Positions 1-8,561 of a stretch of 64,000 nt of DNA are shown here, one piece after another. The notes beneath the pieces were generated by a model that did no database searches, was not told the origin of the DNA, and was given only the letters and a program-made list of their open reading frames with translations. The stretch is from Mucilaginibacter corticis (GTDB taxonomy: Bacteria; Bacteroidota; Bacteroidia; Sphingobacteriales; Sphingobacteriaceae). Every line of letters begins with the position of its first letter. Position 1 is the first letter of the stretch. The stretch covers positions 496,001 to 560,000 of the forward strand of contig NZ_VLPK01000001.1 of the NCBI RefSeq assembly GCF_007558865.1, written 5' to 3'. Made by a program: the position numbers and the translations under genes.

Positions 1-896
1 TCAAATCAATTATTGAAGGCGAAAAAACAGGCGTACCATTTAAAATATTTGCGGATGGCAAGGATTCGCATTTTCAGTTAGAGACCCGTGAAATTTCAGT
101 GCCTAACCTCTCGCCTGACCATGCCTCGCCGGTTGTAAAGGCGCAAAAATCAGCAGGAAAAGTTTACATACTGCGCAACATCACCGAGTTTAAGGAGCGC
201 GATGAGGCAAAAAGCAATTTCATAGCGACCATATCGCACGAATTGAAAACACCTATATCAGCCATTAAAATGAGCGCTAAGCTGTTAGCTGATGACCGCG
301 TAGGTAATTTGAACGAAGAACAAGGCCAACTGGTTGAACACATTACCGGCGATGCCGAACGCTTGCTTAAGATAACCTATGAACTGCTTGACCTTTCGCA
401 GGTGGAAACCGGCAATATACAGCTAAACTTTGTACCTACCCGGCCGGACCAAATTATTGAATATGCTGTTAAAGCTGTCAAGTTTGAAGCGGACCAAAAG
501 GGACTGATCATTGAGCAAAAAATTGCCGCTGATGTACCTGAGATAAGCGCCGATGTTGAGAAGACGGCCTGGGTAATGATCAATTTCCTGTCGAACGCGG
601 TACGTTACAGTCATGCAAAATCAAAGATCGTGGTTGAGGTAAGCGGCCACGATAATATGGTAGCTTTTTCTGTTAAAGATTTTGGCAAAGGTATCGAGTC
701 GCAATACCAGGAACGGCTTTTTGACCGTTATTTCCAGGTTCCTACGGATGGGCAAAACAAATCGGGTTCGGGTTTGGGCTTGGCGATATCAAAAGAGTTT
801 ATTACCGCGCAGGGCGGTGATATAGGTGTAGAAAGCGAAGTTGGCATAGGCAGCAGGTTTTATTTTCATTTACCCGCACTGCCTGTTACTATTTAA
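1..896 (+). CDS. sensor histidine kinase, 5' end outside window
   Basis: The reading frame is open from base 3, so the N-terminus lies upstream and only about 297 C-terminal residues are seen. They contain a PAS-like tail, the HisKA phosphoacceptor box (ISHELKTP, the His autophosphorylated), and a HATPase_c domain with N box (NFLSNAVRYS), G1 box (VKDFGKGI) and G2 box (GSGLGLAISK). The ATG at 99 is internal, because coherent coding sequence precedes it in frame. No response regulator gene follows, so the partner is presumably upstream. The family is certain; the stimulus is unknown. Confidence 0.93.
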   Translation, partial: KSIIEGEKTGVPFKIFADGKDSHFQLETREISVPNLSPDHASPVVKAQKSAGKVYILRNITEFKERDEAKSNFIATISHELKTPISAIKMSAKLLADDRVGNLNEEQGQLVEHITGDAERLLKITYELLDLSQVETGNIQLNFVPTRPDQIIEYAVKAVKFEADQKGLIIEQKIAADVPEISADVEKTAWVMINFLSNAVRYSHAKSKIVVEVSGHDNMVAFSVKDFGKGIESQYQERLFDRYFQVPTDGQNKSGSGLGLAISKEFITAQGGDIGVESEVGIGSRFYFHLPALPVTI

Positions 897-930
897 AATA
901 AAAATGGAATGAATTTTAAACCATCAAAAA

Positions 931-1119
931 ATGTTGTTACTTATTTTAAAGATAGCCGTACTATTAGCCGTTATCATTATACCACTAAGACCCGATAAAA
1001 AGAAAGCGAAGAAAAGCGTTCCCTTAGTTATTGATTCTGACACCAGCGATGCCAGCTACGCCATTAATGAAAACGGCGCGCTCGAAAAGATCCGGAAACA
1101 TAGCCTTACGGATAGCTAA
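931..1119 (+). CDS. small membrane protein of unknown function
   Basis: A 62-residue ORF lies 34 bp after the kinase gene. Residues 2-19 form one hydrophobic helix (LLLILKIAVLLAVIIIP), followed by a strongly basic patch (RPDKKKAKK) and a polar acidic tail, as expected for an N-terminally anchored cytoplasmic-tail protein. Its stop overlaps the stop of the convergent kinase gene by 3 bp. I recognise no family. It could be a real small partner of the upstream kinase or a chance ORF; the positive-inside charge pattern favours a real protein. Confidence 0.5.
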   Translation: MLLLILKIAVLLAVIIIPLRPDKKKAKKSVPLVIDSDTSDASYAINENGALEKIRKHSLTDS

Positions 1120-2456
1120 AAAAGCAAGATAAACACCGAGCCTTCATTCTCGACAGACTGTACCTGTATGTTGCCTTTATGCAGCATCATGATCTGCTTG
1201 CATAGGCTAAGCCCTATACCACTGCCCGATTTGCGGGTACTGAAAAAAGGGATAAAGATCTTGTCAACCAGTTCGGGCGGCATGCCTGTACCATTGTCGG
1301 CAATTTTAACCAGCGGCTTATTATTGGGCGATAGCTCCGCGCTTAAGGTTATGGCCGGTTCAGGCCTATCCTTAACCGCCTCGATAGCGTTAACAAGCAG
1401 GTTGATCAATACTTGTTCAACCAGGTTAAGGTCTATCTCTATGGCCATTTGCGTATCGCGCAGCACAATATTAAGTTCGATGTTTTTTTGAGCCAGGGTA
1501 GGCTGCATTAAACTGTTCAGGTTCTCAAACAGATCGCGCACCAATACCGTTTTAAGATCAAGCCGGGTAATTTTATTCAGATTACGATAGCTTTCTGTAA
1601 ACTTAAGCAGGCCTTCGCTGCGACGTTTTATGGTATCTATCCCCAGCTCCAGATCATCCAGATCCGTATTTTCGCTATTTTCACGACTGTAACTTTGCAG
1701 GCGGTTTTTCAACGTATCTGCCAATGAAGATATCGGCGCCACCGAGTTCATGATCTCATGCGTCATTACGTTCAACAGCTTTTGCCAGGCCTTTGATTCC
1801 GTTTCGTCTAATGCCTCGCTGATATTCTGAAACGCGAGCAGTCTGTAGATCTTATCATCGCTGCGCATAACGCTAACGGTAAGCAAAATTTTGATGAGCT
1901 GCTTGTTGCGCGATATGGAAACAACCTTGCTATCACCGGGTTTTAGCTTCATCGCTTCGTTATACAATGCCTCGTCCCGTTTTTCAAGCGAGTATATGGT
2001 TTTAAGGTATGGTATCCCGAAGATCTTCTTGAAAGATTCATTCAACCAGCCTATATCGCCGGTTTCCTGCTCGTAGGATATGATGCCGGTATCAACCAGT
2101 TCAAGGATCTTTTGCAGATAATGGTATTGAGTTTCGCGTTCGCGGCTGATGGCTTTAAATGTGGTGTTTATCTCGTTAAATCCCTTGCGCAAGGGCTTAA
2201 GCTCTGTAGGTGCACGACCCACGTCAAAGTGCCGCGAAAAATCACGATAGTGCACCGATTCGGCAAACTGTTCAACCTCTCGCTGTGCCTTTTTTTGAAA
2301 ACGCAAAAAATCAGCCATCACCGCAATAACCAGCGGTACACCAATAACCAGGTACATATACCGTTGGATAACTATAATTACGCACAGGCCTAAAAGCGTT
2401 AAAAATAACAAGGCCACACGTAGCAGAATGCGTAATTCGTAATTTTTAAATATCAT
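1116..2456 (-). CDS. NtrB-like membrane sensor histidine kinase
   Basis: Sensor of a two-component pair (446 aa). Two adjacent membrane helices (about residues 9-30 and 33-50) with almost no periplasmic loop suggest sensing within the membrane or through partners. A PAS-like segment (about 110-220) precedes the HisKA box VMTHEIMNS (His near residue 234), then the N box VLINLLVNAIEA, G1 box IADNGTGMP, F box FIPFFST and G2 box GSGIGLSLC. The start codon lies inside the end of the upstream response regulator gene (11-bp overlap), so the two are translationally coupled. Gene order (regulator first, then kinase) and divergence from the exporter operon imply that this kinase senses whatever the exporter handles. 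That is inference. Confidence 0.93.
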   Translation of the reverse strand: MIFKNYELRILLRVALLFLTLLGLCVIIVIQRYMYLVIGVPLVIAVMADFLRFQKKAQREVEQFAESVHYRDFSRHFDVGRAPTELKPLRKGFNEINTTFKAISRERETQYHYLQKILELVDTGIISYEQETGDIGWLNESFKKIFGIPYLKTIYSLEKRDEALYNEAMKLKPGDSKVVSISRNKQLIKILLTVSVMRSDDKIYRLLAFQNISEALDETESKAWQKLLNVMTHEIMNSVAPISSLADTLKNRLQSYSRENSENTDLDDLELGIDTIKRRSEGLLKFTESYRNLNKITRLDLKTVLVRDLFENLNSLMQPTLAQKNIELNIVLRDTQMAIEIDLNLVEQVLINLLVNAIEAVKDRPEPAITLSAELSPNNKPLVKIADNGTGMPPELVDKIFIPFFSTRKSGSGIGLSLCKQIMMLHKGNIQVQSVENEGSVFILLF

Positions 2457-3804
2457 ATTTACTTAACCTGCGGTAAAGGGCAGTACGGGTTAAACCAAGT
2501 TCTTTGGCTGCACGGGTAATATTGCCGTTATGTTTTTCTATAACCCGTAAAATGGTAGTTTTTTCTAACATGCTTAATGGCATATCGTCCAAAGGCTCCT
2601 GCTCTGCAGGGCTTGATTCTATAGATGAAAATATCAGGTCGCCGGCACTCAGCATATTATTGTCGGCCATAATGATGGCCCGCTCCATGGTGTACTGCAG
2701 CTCGCGCACATTGCCCGGGAAATGATAACTGTTCAACTTATATAACGCGCTTTCATCAAACGTGATAGCGGGTTTTAAATATTTGGCGGCGTATACGCCG
2801 GCAAAATGTTTAGCCAGTAAGATCACATCGCCGTCGCGCTTGCGTAAAGGCGGCATGGTAACCTCTACGGTATTGATCCGGTAGATCAGATCCTTTCTGA
2901 AACGGTCGTCGTTTGCAAGCTCATAAAGTGGCAGGTTAGTAGCACATATTAAGCGGATATCGATATCCGTAGGCTTATTACTGCCTAACCGGGTTACCTG
3001 CCGGTTTTGTAATACGGTAAGTAATTTAGCCTGCTGCCGCAGGGATATATTCCCTATCTCATCCAAAAAAAGCGTGCCACCGTTGGCATCTTCAAACCTG
3101 CCCGACCTGTCTTCGCGCGCGTCAGTAAACGCGCCTTTTTTATGCCCAAATAACTCGCTCTCAAATAGCGTCTCCGTAAGCGAGCCAACGTCTACCTTAA
3201 TAAATGGTTTGTTTGCCCTCAATGAGCGCTCATGTATGGATTTTGCTATCAGGTCTTTCCCTGTTCCGTTTTCGCCCAGTATCAGGATATTGGCATCCGT
3301 AGGGGCAATTTTATTTACTTTCAGAAAAATATCCTGCATCAACTGCGACTCGCCATGCAACGTGGTTGTCGTGCTGTTATTTTTTGCCGATGATGTTTTT
3401 GCAGATTTATCGCTGTCTTTTTTATCAAGCAGGTCCTTAATGACTTCTATCAATTTATCGTTATGCCATGGCTTTACCATAAAATCGGCGGCGCCTTCTT
3501 TTAAAGAACGTACCGCCAGGTCAATATCGCCGTAGGCGGTGATCATGATCACAATGGCGTCGGGTTTCCATTCGCGCACCTTGCGCAGCCAGTATAAACC
3601 CTCATTGCCGGTGTTAATGGCGCTGTTAAAGTTCATGTCAAGCAAAATAATATCAACATTATTTCGCAATAACTGGCTGTTAAGGTTCTCCGGGTTCTTT
3701 TCGGTAATTACCTCCTGTACTTCTGTTTTAAGCAAAAGTTTAACCGCGGTAAGTACATCCGGGTCATCATCAACAATTAAAACGGTGGCTTTTTTTAATA
3801 ACAT
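2446..3804 (-). CDS. sigma-54-dependent NtrC-family response regulator
   Basis: A 452-residue enhancer-binding transcription activator. The receiver domain (1-120) has the acidic pocket VDDD (12-14), phosphoacceptor Asp56 (LLDMN) and the KPW lysine. The AAA+ domain carries Walker A GENGTGKD, Walker B GGTLFLDEIG and a Fis-type HTH at the C-terminus (TRAAKELGLTRTALYRRL). The sigma-54 contact loop reads GAFTDA rather than the textbook GAFTGA. I place the start at 3804 (MLLKKATVLIVDDD) because the preceding 30 in-frame residues are hydrophobic and precede the beta-1 strand of the receiver fold. It is divergent from the exporter operon, and the paired motifs at 3924-3962 and 27916-27953 are its likely binding sites. 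Confidence 0.95.
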   Translation of the reverse strand: MLLKKATVLIVDDDPDVLTAVKLLLKTEVQEVITEKNPENLNSQLLRNNVDIILLDMNFNSAINTGNEGLYWLRKVREWKPDAIVIMITAYGDIDLAVRSLKEGAADFMVKPWHNDKLIEVIKDLLDKKDSDKSAKTSSAKNNSTTTTLHGESQLMQDIFLKVNKIAPTDANILILGENGTGKDLIAKSIHERSLRANKPFIKVDVGSLTETLFESELFGHKKGAFTDAREDRSGRFEDANGGTLFLDEIGNISLRQQAKLLTVLQNRQVTRLGSNKPTDIDIRLICATNLPLYELANDDRFRKDLIYRINTVEVTMPPLRKRDGDVILLAKHFAGVYAAKYLKPAITFDESALYKLNSYHFPGNVRELQYTMERAIIMADNNMLSAGDLIFSSIESSPAEQEPLDDMPLSMLEKTTILRVIEKHNGNITRAAKELGLTRTALYRRLSKYDI

Positions 3805-3923
3805 ACGATATGTGAAAATACAATTAAATATAATAAGTACCTTAAGTGGTTTTTGGCAATAATATAACCATAAGTGTAAATAACTGTAAAACAATTTTTT
3901 GTAGCAACATACTTCAAAATAAC

Positions 3924-3962
3924 TGTATCGAAACCGAACACTTGTTGTTTCATAAGCGAACG
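3924..3962 (+). promoter_or_regulatory. tandem enhancer-like sites upstream of exporter operon
   Basis: Two 17-bp imperfect palindromes, TGTATCGAAACCGAACA (3924-3940) and TGTTTCATAAGCGAACG (3946-3962), have centres 22 bp apart, two helical turns. The first recurs as TGTATCAAAACCGTACA upstream of the second ABC ATPase. The position, about 60 bp before a -24-like element, fits enhancer binding by an NtrC-type activator such as the divergently encoded one. The sequence similarity is seen directly; the bound protein is inference. Confidence 0.6.
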
Positions 3963-4013
3963 GAATATTTTAAAATATCAAAGCATTTATTTGATTTACA
4001 GCCATTTATATTA

Positions 4014-4028
4014 TGGCACGTTGTTGTA
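4014..4028 (+). promoter_or_regulatory. sigma-54-like -24/-12 promoter of exporter operon
   Basis: A perfect -24 element TGGCACG (4014-4020) is followed by TTGTA (4024-4028). The gap is 3 bp where the sigma-54 consensus has 4, and the -12 dinucleotide is GT rather than GC, so the -12 half is imperfect. It lies about 40 bp before the GTG start at 4066 and downstream of the tandem enhancer-like sites. Confidence 0.45.
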
Positions 4029-4065
4029 TAACCTTGTACAGATAATAAATCTGAATTTTAATACT

Positions 4066-5319
4066 GTGGATAGAAAAATTGAAAAGAAAAAGTGGAGTAC
4101 CAAGCGCCTGTTAACTATAGGCGGCATTACTGCTATAATTTTATTAATTGCCGGGAGTATCTATTTTACCTCGGGCAAAAGCAAGCTCTCTGTTGATACA
4201 GAACGGCTAACCATAAGCGAAGTTACAAAAGGGCCTTTCCAGGTTACCATACCTGTAAATGGTATTGTTACACCTATAACTACCATTTACCTTGACGCGG
4301 TTGAGGGCGGCCTTGTAGAAGCACGTTATGTTGATGACGGTACTAACCTTAAAAAAGGCGACAAGATTTTAAAACTGTCTAACACCGATCTTGAGCTTAG
4401 CCTGGCAAACCAGGAAACGGCCGTTTACGCCGCCCAGACACAGATCCAGATCTCGCAGAACAATGCTTTATCAAACACCATCAATAAATTAAACCAGATG
4501 GCAGATGTAGATAACGCCTTTAAAGAGGCCGAACGCGTGTACAAATTGAACAAACATCTGTACGAACAAAAGGCGTTGAGCCAGCAGGATTACCAGGTAG
4601 CAGTTAATACGTACGAATACCAGTTAAACCGTAAAAAACTAACCACCCAAATTTTAAAGCAAGATACCGCGCTCATTAAACAGCAAAACATGCAAACCCA
4701 GGAGCAATATGTGCAAATGAAAAACACATTAAACCTGATGCGTAAAAAAGTAGCCGACCTTACCGTAGTAGCACCACGCGACGGCCAGTTAACCTCAATG
4801 GACGCGGAAGTAGGGCAAAACAAAAATAAAGGCGAGCGCCTGGGTCAGATAGATGTACTGTCAGGCTTCAAGGTGCGTGTTGATGTAGACGAGCATTACC
4901 TGTCGCAAGTGTATAACGGCTTGACTGGTACATTCTCATTCGCGGATAAAAACTACACTTTAAAAATTACAAAGGTATTTACGCAGGTAACCAACAACAG
5001 GTTCCAGGTTGATATGCAGTTTGTTGGGGCCATACCTACCGGGATAAGAAGAGGCCAAACATTGCAGATACTATTAGCGCTAAGCGATGAAAGTAAACAG
5101 GTACTGTTGCCTAAAGGCGGCTTTTACCAGCAAACCGGCGGCAACTGGATCTTTAAAGTTAGCGAAGACGGAAAATCAGCCTATAAAGTTGATATCCAGC
5201 TGGGCCGTGTAAGTACAGATTATTATGAAGTATTACAAGGTATTAAACCCGGCGATAAGGTAATAACATCAAGTTATGAAACTTATGGCGACATACAACA
5301 ACTGATATTAAACAAGTAG
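4066..5319 (+). CDS. periplasmic adaptor of MacA/HlyD type
   Basis: Membrane-fusion protein of 417 aa that would bridge inner-membrane ABC permeases to a TolC channel. It has one N-terminal membrane helix (about 16-33), a first lipoyl half (VDDGTNLKKGDKILKL), a long alpha-hairpin of Gln/Asn-rich heptads (about 120-235), the second lipoyl half (VVAPRDGQLTSMDAEVG) and a beta-barrel/membrane-proximal region to the end. I choose GTG 4066 (VDRKIEKKKW) over the upstream in-frame TTG 3991, whose extension would cover the putative promoter. The ABC ATPase follows after 40 bp. No other adaptor gene is present in the locus, so it probably serves all nine permeases. Confidence 0.88.
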   Translation: MDRKIEKKKWSTKRLLTIGGITAIILLIAGSIYFTSGKSKLSVDTERLTISEVTKGPFQVTIPVNGIVTPITTIYLDAVEGGLVEARYVDDGTNLKKGDKILKLSNTDLELSLANQETAVYAAQTQIQISQNNALSNTINKLNQMADVDNAFKEAERVYKLNKHLYEQKALSQQDYQVAVNTYEYQLNRKKLTTQILKQDTALIKQQNMQTQEQYVQMKNTLNLMRKKVADLTVVAPRDGQLTSMDAEVGQNKNKGERLGQIDVLSGFKVRVDVDEHYLSQVYNGLTGTFSFADKNYTLKITKVFTQVTNNRFQVDMQFVGAIPTGIRRGQTLQILLALSDESKQVLLPKGGFYQQTGGNWIFKVSEDGKSAYKVDIQLGRVSTDYYEVLQGIKPGDKVITSSYETYGDIQQLILNK

Positions 5320-5359
5320 AAACCAAAAACTAACGCGCCCTTAAGGGGAGGAGGCTCAA

Positions 5360-6037
5360 ATGATAAAAATTACCGAACTACAAAAGTACTACCGCACCGA
5401 AGAGGTAGAAACCATTGCTTTAAACAAATTATCCATCGAGGTTAAAGAGGGCGAGTTTGTTGCCATCATGGGCCCTTCGGGATGTGGTAAATCAACTCTG
5501 CTTAACATATTGGGATTGCTTGACGACCCTGATGGCGGCAGCTATTTATTTAACAACATTGAAGTGGCAGATTTTAACGAACGCAAACGCGCCGACCTGC
5601 GCAAGCATAATATCGGTTTCGTTTTCCAGAGCTTTAATTTGATAGATGAGCTTACCGTTTTCGAGAACGTTGAGTTGCCGCTGATCTACACAGGTGTGCC
5701 ATCGTCAGAGCGTGTGGGGCGTGTTGAAAAGGTTTTGGACAAAATGCAGATCATGCACCGTCGTAACCACTACCCGCAACAATTATCGGGCGGTCAGCAG
5801 CAGCGTGTGGCCGTGGCCCGCGCAGTGGTAAACAATCCGAAATTGATATTGGCGGATGAGCCCACCGGTAACCTGGACTCAAGCAATGGTAATGAGGTAA
5901 TGGAACTTTTAACCGACCTGAACGAACAAGGCACTACCATTATCATGGTAACGCACTCTGAGCATGACGCACGTTACAGCCACCGCATTATCCGTTTGCT
6001 GGATGGACAAACCGTTATGGAAAATATTATGATCTAA
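5360..6037 (+). CDS. ABC transporter ATPase, MacB/LolD type
   Basis: A 225-residue cytoplasmic nucleotide-binding subunit. Every catalytic motif is intact: Walker A GPSGCGKST (38-46), Q-loop Gln90, signature LSGGQQQRV (142-150), Walker B LILADE (162-167), D-loop GNLDS and the switch His199 (VTHSEHD). Length and motifs match the LolD/MacB-ATPase/FtsE class that drives FtsX-fold permeases by mechanotransmission. It lies between the adaptor and the first permease. Its paralogue at 28035 has the same length and aligns without gaps across all motifs but has two altered motif residues, so this copy is the better candidate for the main motor. Confidence 0.95.
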   Translation: MIKITELQKYYRTEEVETIALNKLSIEVKEGEFVAIMGPSGCGKSTLLNILGLLDDPDGGSYLFNNIEVADFNERKRADLRKHNIGFVFQSFNLIDELTVFENVELPLIYTGVPSSERVGRVEKVLDKMQIMHRRNHYPQQLSGGQQQRVAVARAVVNNPKLILADEPTGNLDSSNGNEVMELLTDLNEQGTTIIMVTHSEHDARYSHRIIRLLDGQTVMENIMI

Positions 6038-6080
6038 AACACACCTTATCATTTAGTTTATAATTAGTTAGTTGCTTCAT

Positions 6081-6106
6081 GGCTCTTTCCGCTTGCGGAA
6101 AGGGCC
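6081..6106 (+). other. intercistronic hairpin between ATPase and first permease
   Basis: GGCTCTTTCCGC and GCGGAAAGGGCC form a 12-bp stem with one G-U pair and a 2-base spacer. No T tract follows (AATGGAAG), so it is not a standard terminator. It may act as an RNA-processing or stability element separating adaptor and ATPase message from the permease message. Confidence 0.5.
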
Positions 6107-6132
6107 AATGGAAGTTTAAAACCATTCAAATC

Positions 6133-8547
6133 ATGATCAAGAATTATTTTAAAATAGCCTGGCGCAGCCTTTCAAGAAATAAAGGATTTACTACGCTTAA
6201 TATTTTAGGATTGGCCCTTGGTCTGGCAGCTTGCTTGTTGATTGTTTTATATGTGGTTGATGAGCTAAGCTATGATCGTTACAACGAAAAAGCCAGCCGC
6301 ATGTACCGCGTAAATGAAGACCTTAAACTTGGCGACAATAAAATGCAATTTGCCGTTGCCATGCCGCCCCTGGCCAAAACCTTAAAGCATGATTTCCCCG
6401 AGGTTGAGAATACGGTTAGGTTAAGGCCAACCGGCTTTCATGTAAAAAAAGGAACCGAGTCTATTCCCGAACCAGATGTTGTATTTGCAGATGCATCGGT
6501 ATTTGACGTATTTACTTTGCCTATGATATATGGCGATAGATCATCTGCCTTAGCCGAGCCTAATACTGTTGTATTATCAGCGTCGGCAGCATTAAAATAT
6601 TTTAACAAATTAAATGTAGTTGGCCAGACCTTAACTATTGAAAACAACCAAATCCTTAAAATTACAGGGGTGATCAATGACATGCCCAAGCAGTCGCATT
6701 TTCATGCTGACTTTTTGGAGTCGCTGGCTACCCAGGACGGCAGCCGATCAAATAACTGGATAAGCAGCAATTACAATACCTATATTTTATTTCGCGAGGG
6801 TGCCGATCCTAAAAAACTGGAAGCACAGTTTCCGCAACTGCTGCGCAATTACGCTGCTGCCGACATACAACACGCCACCGGAGGTGATATTGATGCCTTT
6901 GAAAAAAGCGGCAGTCATTTTAGGCTCAGTTTAACGGCGCTAACAGCTATACATCTGCACTCAAACCTGGTTGGCGAAATGGAAGCCAACAGCTCGGCCC
7001 AATATGTTTACATATTTTCGGCGATAGCGTTGTTTATTTTAATTATTGCCTGCGTAAATTTCATGAACCTATCTACCGCCCGCTCCGCCAACCGGGCGCG
7101 AGAAGTTGGCGTACGTAAAGTATTAGGGTCAGCGCGCAGCTATCTTATCGGTCAGTTTTTAACCGAATCGATATTGATCACGTTGATAAGCGCAATTATC
7201 GCTTTGGTAATAGTGATTATAGCTTTACCTGCATTTAATAACCTGTCGGGCAAAAATATCACCTTAAACATCGGCGTGTTAACCTGGCTTATACCTGCAA
7301 TATTTGTTGGTGTGTTAGCAATTGGTAGTTTGGCAGGATTATACCCGGCGATATTTTTATCGGCATTTAACCCTATCAACGTATTAAAAGGTACTTTGGC
7401 AAATGGCTTTAAAGGCAGCAACCTGCGCAGCTCTTTAGTGATATTTCAGTTCGCTATATCTATTTTCCTGATCACCGCTACCCTGGTTATTTATGGTCAG
7501 CTTAAATATATCCAAAACCGCGACATCGGTTATAACCGTAACCAGGTACTTGTAGTTAAAAACAGTTATGAGTTGGGTAATAAGGCCCGTGCTTTCAAAC
7601 AAGAAATTAAACAAATACCTGAAGTTGCGAACGCAACGCTTAGCGGTTTTTTACCCACCTCTGGCGCACGTGCTGCCGATGCAATATTTAAAGATCAATC
7701 AAAAGATCCTAAAAAAACTATTATGCCGCAGCTATGGCAGGTTGACAATGATTATATAACAACCCTGGGCATGAAAGTGGTTGCAGGTCGTAATTTTTCT
7801 GACAAGATGCCAACCGATTCGGACGCGGTTGTAATTAATGAAACGGCTGCTAAATTTTTAGGGTATGCTAACCCTGTAAACAAAATATTGTACAGACCAG
7901 CAGACAATAATTCATTAAAAGCATTTACCATTATAGGCGTTGTTAAAGATTTTAACTTCAGTTCGCTACGCGAAAATGTTACCCCTGTAGTCATGTTCCT
8001 GAACAGGAATAACGGGAATTTAGGTATCAAAGTAAATACAGCCGATATTTCCGGCCTGCTTTCAAAGATCGAAAACAAATGGAAGTCATTTGCTCCAGCC
8101 ATTAAGATCGATTACTCTTTTATGGATACCGACTTTGATGCTATTTACCGCACCGAACAGCGTATGGGTAAGATCTTTATCATCTTCACAGTGCTTGCCA
8201 TTGTGATTGCATGCCTTGGGTTGTTCGGGTTATCTGCCTACGCTGCCGAGCAAAGGATCAAAGAAATAGGTATCAGAAAAGTGTTAGGTGCCAGCGTGTA
8301 CAATATTGCGCAGATGTTGTCCCTTAATTTTATAAAGCTGGTTTGTATTGCTGTGTTGATATCATCGCCGGTTACTTATTATATCATGCAAAAATGGCTG
8401 CAAGATTTTGCTTATCGCATAACTATCCAATGGTGGTTATTAGCCATATCCGGTTTATCGGCTCTGCTAATAGCACTTATTACTGTAAGCCTGCAAACCA
8501 TTAAAGCAGCGGTTGCCAATCCCATAAAAAGTTTACGTACAGAATAA
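6133..8547 (+). CDS. ABC permease 1 of 9 (MacB_PCD/FtsX double module)
   Basis: An 804-residue inner-membrane subunit. Predicted layout: TM1 (21-43), periplasmic core domain 1 (45-285), three-helix FtsX block plus TM5 (293-456), core domain 2 (460-670) and a last three-helix FtsX block (678-787). The coupling-helix motif appears twice, REVGVRKVLGS near 324 and KEIGIRKVLGA near 710, showing that the protein is an internal duplication and may substitute for a permease dimer. I start at ATG 6133 (MIKNYFKIAW), the form shared by all nine paralogues; an in-frame ATG at 6079 would translate the intercistronic hairpin. It ends NPIKSLRTE. The closest sibling by eye is permease 4 (shared FTLPMIYG, QSHF, LKYIQNRD). 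Confidence 0.93.
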   Translation: MIKNYFKIAWRSLSRNKGFTTLNILGLALGLAACLLIVLYVVDELSYDRYNEKASRMYRVNEDLKLGDNKMQFAVAMPPLAKTLKHDFPEVENTVRLRPTGFHVKKGTESIPEPDVVFADASVFDVFTLPMIYGDRSSALAEPNTVVLSASAALKYFNKLNVVGQTLTIENNQILKITGVINDMPKQSHFHADFLESLATQDGSRSNNWISSNYNTYILFREGADPKKLEAQFPQLLRNYAAADIQHATGGDIDAFEKSGSHFRLSLTALTAIHLHSNLVGEMEANSSAQYVYIFSAIALFILIIACVNFMNLSTARSANRAREVGVRKVLGSARSYLIGQFLTESILITLISAIIALVIVIIALPAFNNLSGKNITLNIGVLTWLIPAIFVGVLAIGSLAGLYPAIFLSAFNPINVLKGTLANGFKGSNLRSSLVIFQFAISIFLITATLVIYGQLKYIQNRDIGYNRNQVLVVKNSYELGNKARAFKQEIKQIPEVANATLSGFLPTSGARAADAIFKDQSKDPKKTIMPQLWQVDNDYITTLGMKVVAGRNFSDKMPTDSDAVVINETAAKFLGYANPVNKILYRPADNNSLKAFTIIGVVKDFNFSSLRENVTPVVMFLNRNNGNLGIKVNTADISGLLSKIENKWKSFAPAIKIDYSFMDTDFDAIYRTEQRMGKIFIIFTVLAIVIACLGLFGLSAYAAEQRIKEIGIRKVLGASVYNIAQMLSLNFIKLVCIAVLISSPVTYYIMQKWLQDFAYRITIQWWLLAISGLSALLIALITVSLQTIKAAVANPIKSLRTE

Positions 8548-8561
8548 TAAACCATAAAGCC

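Noticed and set aside
1..1119. Assignment of the first kinase and the 62-aa ORF to a Kdp potassium-sensing locus
   Set aside because: The phosphorelay domains are generic and no kdp gene is in the window, so the link could not be supported.
3991..4065. Upstream in-frame TTG start for the adaptor
   Set aside because: It would translate the putative -24/-12 element and adds an atypical stretch before the normal MFP N-terminus; GTG 4066 gives the expected short cytoplasmic tail.
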